Virus record (IMG/VR): IMGVR_UViG_3300033151_000761
Span: 1-41,812 of that record
DNA length: 41,812 nucleotides
Source of the DNA: a virus
Reading direction: 5' to 3' (one strand)
In this document: positions 15,573 to 24,458 of the stretch, one piece after another
Numbering within the stretch: position 1 is the first letter of the stretch
Layout of the letters: each line of letters opens with the position of its first letter
Position numbers and translations under genes: made by a program
The notes under the pieces: model-generated
What the model saw: only the letters and a program-made list of their open reading frames with translations
What the model was told of the DNA's origin: nothing
Databases searched by the model: none

Positions 15573-16036
15573 AGCCTCTTACTGAGGGGCTAGCTGCCGA
15601 ACTGACTCCGCTTCTATTAGCTAGTCATGAAGAGCTTGGAGACCCTAAGGCGGAGTTTGCGCCTTTCTGGGAAGCCTATTTCGAAGTAGCTAAGCAAAAC
15701 CAGTTGCTAATAGTAACTGTGCGGGCGGACTGGCAACTAGTTGGTTACTTTGTAGGCGTTATTGGTCCTAGCTTACAGTACAAACATTGCTTAGTTTGCA
15801 CGTTAGACACAATGTTTATTTCTGCTGAGTATAGAAAAGGGACTTGTGGTAGTAAGCTACTTAAAGAAGTAGAACGGCAACTAGGGAAACTAGGGGTAGA
15901 CAGGTGGCTAGTTGGTAGCACTATTAGGTCTGACATCTCTAGCCTTTTTGAACGGCTTAAATTTAACAAAATTGAAGTCCACTATTCAAAGTGGTTAGGA
16001 GAAACTAAAGATGCTAAAACTAAGGCACCTAACTAA
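15554..16036 (+). CDS. GNAT-family N-acetyltransferase
   Basis: A 160-residue GNAT-fold enzyme that would move an acetyl group from acetyl-CoA to an amine. The acetyl-CoA loop is YRKGTCGSKLLKEVE (about residues 93-107), matching R/Q-x-x-G-x-G/A, after the strand CTLDTMFISAEY. The start is set by AGAAGG upstream of the ATG and it overlaps the oxygenase gene by 19 bases. Phage virion clusters sometimes carry such enzymes; the substrate cannot be told from sequence. Together with the oxygenase it forms a small modification pair between tail and ejection genes. Confidence 0.78.
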   Translation: MLKFGVEPLTEGLAAELTPLLLASHEELGDPKAEFAPFWEAYFEVAKQNQLLIVTVRADWQLVGYFVGVIGPSLQYKHCLVCTLDTMFISAEYRKGTCGSKLLKEVERQLGKLGVDRWLVGSTIRSDISSLFERLKFNKIEVHYSKWLGETKDAKTKAPN

Positions 16037-16817
16037 GGGTCTCGGACTAGTTCCACGCTTTTATATTATCGCAGGGGTGATTGGGGCTGTAGCAGGTGCT
16101 GCTGCTGGTATTGGTCAAGCTGTAGCAAGCTCCAATGCGTCTAAGCGAGCAGCCAAGTCCCAAGCAGAAGCACTGCGTAGTCAAGAAGCTGCTCAAGAGG
16201 AACAGCTAGACTTTCAGAAGAGCCAGTATGATGACTGGCAATCTGTGTATGGCCCAGTTAGGGAAAACCTAGCTAGTCTATACATGGACCTAACTCCTGA
16301 AACGTTTGCCGCTTCAGGCCTAGCTAAGCTTGACCAAGAGTACCAACAGCAGTTCGATGACTTTGAACGGCAGTTTGCTCAGCGAGGCATTGACTCACCG
16401 ACTCAAGATATGCTGCAAGGCAGTATGGCCTTGCAACACTCTAGAGACTCCGCGAATGTTCGCCAACAGGCCCCATTACAGGTGGCTGGGGTACAGCAGA
16501 ACTTCTTGAACCAAAATGTAACTAACCCTGCTGCTTCAGGAGTGGCCAATGCCCTAGGTAACACGGCTAACCTTTATGGTAATCAAGCTAACTTCTACGG
16601 TCAGCAACAACGGTACTATGACCAAGCTACTGCTAATGCGGTGTCTGGTATAGGGTCCTCCCTAGCTGGAGGTATTGCAACTGTTACCGGACTAGGTGGT
16701 TTGAGTGGTGTTGGTGGAACTCAAGGTTCTACTGGTAATGTAACAACCCTTGGCCTAAGTGGGCAGTACCCAAGTGCAGCAACAGCTATCACACCAAATT
16801 TCGGAGGGCCTTACTAA
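16011..16817 (+). CDS. Internal virion (ejection) protein, P22 gp7-like position
   Basis: A 268-residue protein. A hydrophobic Gly/Ala stretch near the N-terminus (YIIAGVIGAVAGAAAGIG) could insert into or cross a membrane. It is followed by a Gln/Ala-rich helical region with an FAQRGIDSPTQDMLQGSM segment, and a Gly/Asn/Tyr-rich C-terminus. This is the pattern of small internal core or pilot proteins ejected with the DNA in podoviruses. AGGAG lies 9 bases before the ATG; the gene overlaps the acetyltransferase by 26 bases and its stop overlaps the next start (TAATG). Confidence 0.7.
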   Translation: MLKLRHLTKGLGLVPRFYIIAGVIGAVAGAAAGIGQAVASSNASKRAAKSQAEALRSQEAAQEEQLDFQKSQYDDWQSVYGPVRENLASLYMDLTPETFAASGLAKLDQEYQQQFDDFERQFAQRGIDSPTQDMLQGSMALQHSRDSANVRQQAPLQVAGVQQNFLNQNVTNPAASGVANALGNTANLYGNQANFYGQQQRYYDQATANAVSGIGSSLAGGIATVTGLGGLSGVGGTQGSTGNVTTLGLSGQYPSAATAITPNFGGPY

Positions 16818-18406
16818 TGGCAAATGCAGGACTAGCTGGCTTAGGTCAGGCGCTAGGGTCTATCGGCCCCGCAATATTAGAAGGTACCGCCATCGCGAGA
16901 GGCAGAGCTGCTGAAGACCGCAGAGCGAGCTATGTTGAAGAAGACAGACAGCAGCGCCGTGTAGAAGCAGCTCAGCGTCAACAGATGGGGGAGTTCCAAC
17001 TAGCTGAGATGGGCCGGCAAGATAAGATGGCTCAGGCTACAGCACCTGCTCGTGAAGAGATGATGCTGGCGGAGCTTAAAACTCAGACTGCAACCTTAAA
17101 GCAGCAAAATAGCAAAATCTTCCAGCAAGAGTCTTTCCAGGTAATGCAGAACTTCTGGGATGGAGGTGGTTCAGAGCGGTCTACTGATACGCTAAACCAG
17201 TTTATCCAAAAGAACAAAGATAACCCACTTATGGAAACAATGTTTCTCTATGGTAACGACGGTAGACCTGTTAGAGTAGACCCCGTTAGCGACGCGGGTG
17301 CAGCCTTAGGAGTAGAGCACCTAAGGAACATGCCAGGTGTTGACGAAGAGATGCTTAAAGAGATGGACCTAGTTGATGGTACCCTAGATGATAAGTATGA
17401 CATGGAAGCTATTAAACGTCGCTTTGTTAATGTCACTTACCAAACTGGTAATCAGCACGTTATTGACATGGTTACTCTTTCTGACATCTCAGGGTTTACT
17501 AGATGGACCTCAGCTAAGCAGAAAGAAGAGATGCTTGCAATGCGTAAGCTAGCTCCCAAAACCCCTACAGCTACGGCTATGGAGCGAAATGCAAATAGAT
17601 ATGCAGCTTCGAAAGGAATATCCGAAGACGATGCTTTTAACCTTGGTTATGAGGCTTCCCTAGGTGGGACACAAGCTGGTAAACTAGGTATCTCCCAATC
17701 AGCTAAGGACCAGTGGAATGCAGGTGGGTTCAGCCAGCTAAGTCATGAAGACTTACAGAAGTCTCCAGAAGCGAGAAAACTAGTCGAGAGGATAGAGATG
17801 TCTCAGGGGTTATCTAGCGCTGAAAAGGCTGAGATGAGAGAGCTTAGTTCTATCATCTCGCTAAGCCAAAACGCCGCCGACTTGACCTCTGACCAAACCG
17901 GTATCTGGGATAACATGACAAATAAGGCAGCTAGCTATGTTACTGATGACATAACTAATGCTAAAGCCAAGGCGTCATACAGTGCACTGATGAACCAAGT
18001 TAGAAACAACTTGTTTGGTGCCACTTTGACAGATGGGGAGATTACAGCGTTTAAAGATGCTTATGGGTCCCTAGGTCAGAAGCATGGTAAGGTACTAGCT
18101 GGACTAAGTACTGCCCTAACACAAGTGCAAGCTAAGCTAAAAACTATCATGGCGTTTAGTGACCCTGCGGTTATCCAGTTTCGTACTGGTAAGACAGTAG
18201 AGGAACTAGATGAGGTTATGGCTACCTTAGACCTTAAGATTGCTATGTACGATAGCGTAGCTGTAGGAGAGATTACAGTTGACCAGGCAGCAGAACTACT
18301 TCAGAATGCTCAAGCTAGTGGTGCATCAGGTACTGAACAAGCCCCTCCTGCTCAGCCCACTTTAACTGATGAAATGGTACAACAGATGCTATTTGGAGGT
18401 AACTAA
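16817..18406 (+). CDS. Internal virion (ejection) protein, P22 gp20-like position
   Basis: A 529-residue, mostly helical protein with a Gly-rich N-terminus (GLAGLGQALGSIGPAILEG) and a long Arg/Glu/Gln coiled-coil-like stretch up to about residue 110. It lies between the other ejection proteins and the portal, coupled to both by TAATG overlaps. In P22-like and T7-like phages, proteins in this position form the internal core and are ejected into the periplasm and inner membrane. No enzymatic motif was seen. Assigned by context and composition. Confidence 0.65.
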   Translation: MANAGLAGLGQALGSIGPAILEGTAIARGRAAEDRRASYVEEDRQQRRVEAAQRQQMGEFQLAEMGRQDKMAQATAPAREEMMLAELKTQTATLKQQNSKIFQQESFQVMQNFWDGGGSERSTDTLNQFIQKNKDNPLMETMFLYGNDGRPVRVDPVSDAGAALGVEHLRNMPGVDEEMLKEMDLVDGTLDDKYDMEAIKRRFVNVTYQTGNQHVIDMVTLSDISGFTRWTSAKQKEEMLAMRKLAPKTPTATAMERNANRYAASKGISEDDAFNLGYEASLGGTQAGKLGISQSAKDQWNAGGFSQLSHEDLQKSPEARKLVERIEMSQGLSSAEKAEMRELSSIISLSQNAADLTSDQTGIWDNMTNKAASYVTDDITNAKAKASYSALMNQVRNNLFGATLTDGEITAFKDAYGSLGQKHGKVLAGLSTALTQVQAKLKTIMAFSDPAVIQFRTGKTVEELDEVMATLDLKIAMYDSVAVGEITVDQAAELLQNAQASGASGTEQAPPAQPTLTDEMVQQMLFGGN

Positions 18407-20229
18407 TGGAAAAGCAGAATATAACCAGCATAGAGTACCTGAAAGACACTTTTAAGATTGGGTATGAAGCTTATGAGACGTCAAGAGAGGAAGCTAAGAC
18501 TACCTGGAATATGTATCATAATAGAAACTATACTCCAGAGCAGCTAGCTGTCCTACAGAATAGAGGGCAGCCAGCAGAGACCTTTAATGTTATTAAGATG
18601 TTCGCTAGAATGCTACTTGGTTATTACTCTACAGTAGTAAACAACGTGCAGGCCTTACCTGTTGGCCCCGAGGACGTTGCCACTACTAATGTACTGAACG
18701 ATGTCATTAGCTTCTCTTTTAGAGATACCAACTTTGCAGGCGAAGGCGAAAAGATAAAGCTAGATGGTATAGTAGCGGGTTTAATGTGTGTGTACGTGGA
18801 TGCGGTGCCTACTGGCGAAACTGATGAGTACGGTCGACCTAACTATAAGATAAAACTTGAGCACGTTCCTGAGTCAGAGATTGTATTGGACCCAGATAGT
18901 ACCCAAGACGATTATAGAGATGCTAGGTTTATTCACCGGTTTAAGTGGGTTTCTGAGCAACAGCTAACTGAGTTATTCGGTGCAGCTAAGGTTGATGAGC
19001 TTGAGGAGTACTACAACTTCACTAATGAGCAAGACGCTGACTGGACAGATGAGTGGGAGGTAGGAGACTACCGGATTCACAATCAGTACCTAGTTGTGCA
19101 CTCTGTAGTACGAGAGGGTGACGAAGCGTGGTCTATCTTCTGGCATGATACCGTGGTCCTTAGTAAGACTAAGCTAGCTCGTGTAGCTTCACCTTACCGT
19201 GTAGTTAAAACTAACTTCTCCCAGGAAAAAGAATACTATGGTATCTTTAGAGAGATACTAGAAACTCAGAACGCGATTAACCAGGCGCTTATTAAGCTTC
19301 AGCTGTTAGTAAACACTCAGAAAGCATTTGTGCAGGATGGTGCAGTTGAGGACCTAGCTGACTTCACAACAGCATTTAACCGTGTAACAGCAGTTATACC
19401 TGTCAAGGACTTATCTGGCATTAAGGTTGAGACCCTAGGTCGGGAGGCCATGGAGCAGTACGCTATTATCGATAAGGCGTTAGACCGAGTACAGCGGATA
19501 TTAGGTATGAATGATAGCTTCTTAGGTATGGCCTATGCTTCTGACTCAGGCAGAAAGGTTAAGCTTCAGCAGAACGCAGCTATGGTGGCCCTTCGCTACT
19601 TCACTAGCCGAGTTGATGTCTTCTACCGCTTGATGGGTTGGGACATGGCCCTGCTGATTAAGCAGTACTTCCACTCTCACCAAGTCATTAGAATAGCTGA
19701 TGACATGGCAGGAGAGCGGTGGACTGAGCTAAATAAGCCTATGCAATCCTTTCAGGGCCAAGTAGACCCTCGTACTGGGGAGCCTGTAATGGAGACGGAG
19801 TTTGAAGAAGCTCTTGACCCTCGTACTGGTGAGCCAATGATTGACGATGATGGTAACTTTATCATTGCACCAATCCCTGAGCCTGGTACCGAGCTAGCTG
19901 TCTCTAAGTTTGACATTGAGATAACTACTAATGCTTATAATGATGAGGACGAAAAGAACCTAGTTATGATTGAGCAGGTACTACAGGGGTCTGTAGGGCA
20001 GCTACTAGCTCAGGTTAATCCAGCTGGTTACTTCAAGGCAGCTAGCTTAAGTATGGAGTCAATGAAAACTAAAAACTCTCCTCAGATAGCTAATATCCTA
20101 GACCAGACAGCGCAGATGCTATCTCAGAACCAACAAGCAGAACAGCAAGCTAGTGGCATGGCACAAGGTATGCCTGGTCAACTAGCTCAGCAAGCCACCC
20201 CTGATATGGGTGAAGTACAAGCCAACTAA
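18406..20229 (+). CDS. Portal protein (P22-like)
   Basis: A 607-residue protein that should form the dodecameric ring at the packaging vertex. Segments typical of P22-type portals include the N-terminal TWNMYHNRNYTPEQLAVL, HVPESEIVLDPDS, HRFKWVSEQQLTELFGA, and the long helical KILGMNDS-type region (RVQRILGMNDSFLGMA) followed by SGRKVKLQQNAAMVALR. The C-terminal part is Gln/Ala-rich, as in portals with a barrel extension. Its place is unusual: between two ejection genes, 13 kb from terL and on the other strand, whereas P22-like phages keep terminase, portal, scaffold and coat together. Confidence 0.85.
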   Translation: MEKQNITSIEYLKDTFKIGYEAYETSREEAKTTWNMYHNRNYTPEQLAVLQNRGQPAETFNVIKMFARMLLGYYSTVVNNVQALPVGPEDVATTNVLNDVISFSFRDTNFAGEGEKIKLDGIVAGLMCVYVDAVPTGETDEYGRPNYKIKLEHVPESEIVLDPDSTQDDYRDARFIHRFKWVSEQQLTELFGAAKVDELEEYYNFTNEQDADWTDEWEVGDYRIHNQYLVVHSVVREGDEAWSIFWHDTVVLSKTKLARVASPYRVVKTNFSQEKEYYGIFREILETQNAINQALIKLQLLVNTQKAFVQDGAVEDLADFTTAFNRVTAVIPVKDLSGIKVETLGREAMEQYAIIDKALDRVQRILGMNDSFLGMAYASDSGRKVKLQQNAAMVALRYFTSRVDVFYRLMGWDMALLIKQYFHSHQVIRIADDMAGERWTELNKPMQSFQGQVDPRTGEPVMETEFEEALDPRTGEPMIDDDGNFIIAPIPEPGTELAVSKFDIEITTNAYNDEDEKNLVMIEQVLQGSVGQLLAQVNPAGYFKAASLSMESMKTKNSPQIANILDQTAQMLSQNQQAEQQASGMAQGMPGQLAQQATPDMGEVQAN

Positions 20230-20242
20230 GAGGTCCCCGGAC

Positions 20243-23200
20243 ATGGCAGGAATTAAAGAGTTAGTTAAGTTAGGTCTACGAGCAGCAGATGACACTGGAG
20301 CTAAGGTGGTCTCCCAGCTGGACGTAGCCCTGAATCAGATAGCAAATAAAGGTGAAAACCGTCAACTATCTAGGCTAGAGAAAGAGCTAAGAAAACGTGG
20401 TGTTAAGCAGCTAGAGATTGACCAGTCAGGTATCTTAAAAGGAGACGCCCCAGCAAAGCTAGGTCCTGAAGAAATCAGAGGCCTCTCTGCTGGTAGGCTA
20501 GACACTAATCAAATTACACCAGAGGAGTTTACTAGCTGGGTTACCAAGGCATGGGAGGCAGGCAACCCCAGAGTCGGCGAACTAAATAGAGAGCGGCTTG
20601 ACCTAGATGAGGCTAACAAGGAGTTCATACCTCTTTTAGCCCGGATTAACCAAGGGTCGATAAGACTTACCCCAAAGGACCGTGAGGAAATCAGGGGCCT
20701 CTCTGCTGAATTAGGTGAAGAGGGCCAGAGGTTCGTTAGGGAGGTAAGTAGTGAATATGCGGACACCACCTTGCCTGGCACAAACTTTGATACCTACACA
20801 GAAGACGTAGTAGGAAACACTAGCTTGCCAAACCTAGGTCAGCAGTCTTCCCACTTTGATACATCAGGCTACCAGTTCCACTCTCGAGGTGACATACTAG
20901 GTAAAGATCATAAACCTATTGAAGTACTTGACCTGGGAGGTAACACCCTAGGCAGTTTTGTAGAGGGCTCCCTAGGTAAGAAGGAGGTAGCCGACCTTGT
21001 CCGCTCTGCCTTCAAGGCTAACCTATCAGTCAAGTACTACCTAGAAGATAGTGAGAAAGCAGTAATCAAAAGCTTTTTGGCTTCAGGGAACATGAAAGAG
21101 ATGGTCTCCGAGTTTGGTATTGGTCGCATAGGTCGTACAGTTGAGAACTATTGGAACAGTAATGACCTGATTAGCAGCTCTGAAGGCCAAGCCTTACGGG
21201 AGCTTACAGGTACCTCAACAAGTGTTAGTACTAAAGGCAAGTCAGTACGTAGAGTTCAAGAGATACAGTCTGACCTAGAGAACGAAGCACTACAAGCAGG
21301 TGCAGACGTAGTTAATCTCCCTTATAACTTTAGAGCCGAAGCTCTGAAGCAACAGCTAGTTGCCGCAGCTAATGATGGCCAAGAAGAGCTTTGGGTGGCT
21401 ATTAAACCTGAAGGCGTGGCAGACCTAGCTAGAAGTGAGTCCGTACAGAAGCAGTATGACACTCGCGTAGTAAATGAAGTAAAGAAATTAGCAAAGAAAG
21501 TAGGTTCAAAGATGAGGCTAGAAGATGGGTATGCTAAGATAGCTATCCCAGCAGCTGGCTTCTCAGTACCTCTTTATGCAGATGACAATGGAAGTGCCTC
21601 ACCTCTTCAAGCAGCTACTCCTGCTGGTGAGGCGCCTCCGCCCAATATGGTACCAAAGGTACAAGACCTGTTCTCTAAAGGGGTTGAGCCCTCACGCATT
21701 AGCTCTATGCTTACCGGTAAGTACGGTCAAGAACAAGCTAATGCCATTATGATGGAGGCGTTAGCCCCTAAAATCGAGGAACTAAGGGCTAAGGGGGCTA
21801 CTGACGATCAGATTAGCTCGGCCCTTAGCTCTGCTGGTTTGGGCCAAAATCAACCGTCACAGGCCGAAAATATTCCTGGTATAGGTCAACCTACGTTAGA
21901 CCAAAATCAACCAACGACGGAGCCCCAGGCTCAAAATACAGGCCCTATTTCTGAGACAGTCCAAGGCCAAGTTCAGGCTGAAACAGCAATCCCTATTAAT
22001 GGAACGCCTGAAGAAATAATTGGGTCGATTAATGCTATCCGACAGAGCTGGGCCCAAACAGGGTACTCTCTATTAGGTCAGCTAGACCCAGAAGCCCGAG
22101 CTAAGTCAGAAGCCATCCAGGCTGATACTAATGCTGTTATGAGAAAGACGTTAACCGAGCAAGGGCATAACGTACAGCATATAGCTAAAGATGGTACAGT
22201 AACACTTCTAGACCCTCAAACCGGTAAACCTAAGGTGCTAGAGTCTGAATTACTAGACTCTATGATAGATAGTATTAGAGTGGCTAGTGGAGAGATAAGC
22301 GCGGCTGTAGTAGGTGGAGTTATTGGTGGAGCCATAGGTGGTGCTGCTAGTGGAGGACTTGGGACAATCCCAGGTGCTGTGGTAGGCAGTAGTGTAGGTG
22401 CGTATGCTGGGCGAGGCTATGACATGCTAGTTCAAGCCTCCTTCTTAAACTACGAGCTAGGTATGCAGGAGACATTCAGTAGCATGGAAGCAGCAGGACT
22501 CGCTGACATGGCTGGAGGTATCTTAGGCAGCACCCTAGTTATGGGTGCGAAGGCTACAGGCTCGCTAATCACTAGCTCAGGCCCTGCACAAGCGCTAGCT
22601 CGAGGCTACCGGTTTGTGGTAGATGGAAATATACAAGGTGCCTACAATGCTATTAAATCTGGTTTAGACATCAATGACACTCGTGCTGTTCAACTAGTTG
22701 AGGAGTGGGAGAATGTAACTGGCAACTATGTCTTATCGGAAGCAACCAGAACAGGCCAAAAGGCTACTGATGCTGAAGCAACCAAGATGATTCAGATACT
22801 AGCTGAGACAGAACCTGGTGTGTCAGACCTAGTTCAGGCGGCAACTAAAACTGCTAAGTCAGGTGGAGCTAAGCTAAGAACTAGTATTGGGGACAGGGCA
22901 CAGGGTGTACTTGACATGGCTAATGACATAACTAGTGACAAGGCACTGATAGCCACTAAACAAGGGTTAGACTCTTACGTTAAGGCTACAATGACTAACT
23001 TTGGAGATGTTAAGAAGATAGGCACCAAGCTTATGGATGGGACAGGCTATAGGTTTAACTTCCTAGAAGTGCCCATGATACCTATCATGAAGGAGACTAA
23101 GAAGAAGATTCTGAACTCCCAGCTACGTAGGGACTTCACTCTCTATATGGACCGTATTAGGCAGTTAGGTGGGGCTGACGCTACTGAGCTACTAAATGCC

Positions 23201-24448
23201 AGAGCAAGGGCTCAAGGACCTCTTCCGCCTGACCTAAAGTATAGCCCAGTAGAGTTAGAAGCAGCTAACCCAATGCGAGACTTCCGTAACCTCCTGGAGA
23301 TGAAAAAGGTTACTAACGAGTTTAGGGCAGATGCAAGGTTTAAAGGCTTTGTTAACCAGAAAGCAATGGACGCAGCCATGAAGTCTATCGATAAGGAGAT
23401 AGCTAGTGCTGCAACCACCTACATGCCTAAGGGTAAAGAGTGGTTGAAAGAGTGGCGTAAAGCTAATAATGAATACCACAAGATGAAGAACCTAGAAAGT
23501 AATGTTCTTTACAAGGTATTTTCTAATCCTAGGTTGTCAATAGACAAAGGGGTGAAAGCTGTACGTGAGAGCCTTAGCTACCAGGACCCCTCTACTTTCA
23601 TGCAAGTGGCAGGTAAGCTAGCTCCGAAAGACAGGGCGGCCCTGGAAGGCTCTGTTATGAAGCAACTAGTTGAGAAGCATTCAAAGCACGTAGTGGACAA
23701 GCAAGCTTTACACTTCCCAGCACTCGCTCAAGAGCTAAACAAAATGGCATTTACCCAACCCAAGACTCGTGAACTAAAGCAAATAGTCAATGCGATGGCT
23801 GTGGTATTTAAGAACGACCCTCACTTATCCATTGCTGCGGGTAACATACCGCTACCTAAGTTTCAGAACGCCCTTACTGTAGACCCTACAGCTAAGGTGA
23901 AGTATGCAGTAGCAAGTAACCTGTTTCACGCTATGCAAGCTAGAATTCCATGGTCTTCTAACGCAGGACGTATGGCAGCAGTTAGTCTGCTGAGTAAGGT
24001 ACTAGATAACCCATTAGATGCACAGACTCTGAAGCAGTTGAACAAGTTGCTTCCAGAGGACCCTGCTCTAACTAGTTCTATCAATCAACTAGCTATCCAG
24101 TACGCTAAGACAGGACAGAAAGAGAACTATGGTAAAGTACCTCTTTACTCGGCAACCCTAGGTAAGAAAAGCAAAGCACGAAACACTCACCTAGGTAAAG
24201 GGCAGATGTACTGGACAGATAAGAAGACGGCTAAGACGATAGCTAAGGGCGTAGAGGGAGAGTTTAACAAGCTAGATGAAACCCTAGTTCTACACACTCG
24301 ACTTGCTACACTAGAAGACGTAAAGAACCTACTAGGTTCAGATGTTTCACCAGAAGTACTGAGGTCTCCAGAAGTGGCAGAGAAACTAATTGATAAGGGT
24401 TTCTTAGGGCTAACAGAAGGCGACAAGGTATTAATCTTTAAACAATGA
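20243..24448 (+). CDS. Very large internal virion protein with polyvalent-protein-type domain
   Basis: A 1,401-residue protein in the position of P22 gp16 / T7 gp16-like ejection proteins. The N-terminal half includes VRRVQEIQSDLENEA near residue 340 and the following NLPYNF and LWVAIKPEGVAD blocks, which resemble domains of phage large polyvalent proteins. A glycine-zipper hydrophobic stretch (VGGVIGGAIGGAASGG, about 690-725) could form a membrane channel. The C-terminal half is helical. Pro/Gln-rich linkers lie near residues 460-600. No lysozyme or transglycosylase Glu motif was identified. Start: ATG 20243 after AAGAGGT; the longer GTG frame at 20210 overlaps the portal gene without need. 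Confidence 0.75.
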   Translation: MAGIKELVKLGLRAADDTGAKVVSQLDVALNQIANKGENRQLSRLEKELRKRGVKQLEIDQSGILKGDAPAKLGPEEIRGLSAGRLDTNQITPEEFTSWVTKAWEAGNPRVGELNRERLDLDEANKEFIPLLARINQGSIRLTPKDREEIRGLSAELGEEGQRFVREVSSEYADTTLPGTNFDTYTEDVVGNTSLPNLGQQSSHFDTSGYQFHSRGDILGKDHKPIEVLDLGGNTLGSFVEGSLGKKEVADLVRSAFKANLSVKYYLEDSEKAVIKSFLASGNMKEMVSEFGIGRIGRTVENYWNSNDLISSSEGQALRELTGTSTSVSTKGKSVRRVQEIQSDLENEALQAGADVVNLPYNFRAEALKQQLVAAANDGQEELWVAIKPEGVADLARSESVQKQYDTRVVNEVKKLAKKVGSKMRLEDGYAKIAIPAAGFSVPLYADDNGSASPLQAATPAGEAPPPNMVPKVQDLFSKGVEPSRISSMLTGKYGQEQANAIMMEALAPKIEELRAKGATDDQISSALSSAGLGQNQPSQAENIPGIGQPTLDQNQPTTEPQAQNTGPISETVQGQVQAETAIPINGTPEEIIGSINAIRQSWAQTGYSLLGQLDPEARAKSEAIQADTNAVMRKTLTEQGHNVQHIAKDGTVTLLDPQTGKPKVLESELLDSMIDSIRVASGEISAAVVGGVIGGAIGGAASGGLGTIPGAVVGSSVGAYAGRGYDMLVQASFLNYELGMQETFSSMEAAGLADMAGGILGSTLVMGAKATGSLITSSGPAQALARGYRFVVDGNIQGAYNAIKSGLDINDTRAVQLVEEWENVTGNYVLSEATRTGQKATDAEATKMIQILAETEPGVSDLVQAATKTAKSGGAKLRTSIGDRAQGVLDMANDITSDKALIATKQGLDSYVKATMTNFGDVKKIGTKLMDGTGYRFNFLEVPMIPIMKETKKKILNSQLRRDFTLYMDRIRQLGGADATELLNARARAQGPLPPDLKYSPVELEAANPMRDFRNLLEMKKVTNEFRADARFKGFVNQKAMDAAMKSIDKEIASAATTYMPKGKEWLKEWRKANNEYHKMKNLESNVLYKVFSNPRLSIDKGVKAVRESLSYQDPSTFMQVAGKLAPKDRAALEGSVMKQLVEKHSKHVVDKQALHFPALAQELNKMAFTQPKTRELKQIVNAMAVVFKNDPHLSIAAGNIPLPKFQNALTVDPTAKVKYAVASNLFHAMQARIPWSSNAGRMAAVSLLSKVLDNPLDAQTLKQLNKLLPEDPALTSSINQLAIQYAKTGQKENYGKVPLYSATLGKKSKARNTHLGKGQMYWTDKKTAKTIAKGVEGEFNKLDETLVLHTRLATLEDVKNLLGSDVSPEVLRSPEVAEKLIDKGFLGLTEGDKVLIFKQ

Positions 24449-24458
24449 GGAAATAACC

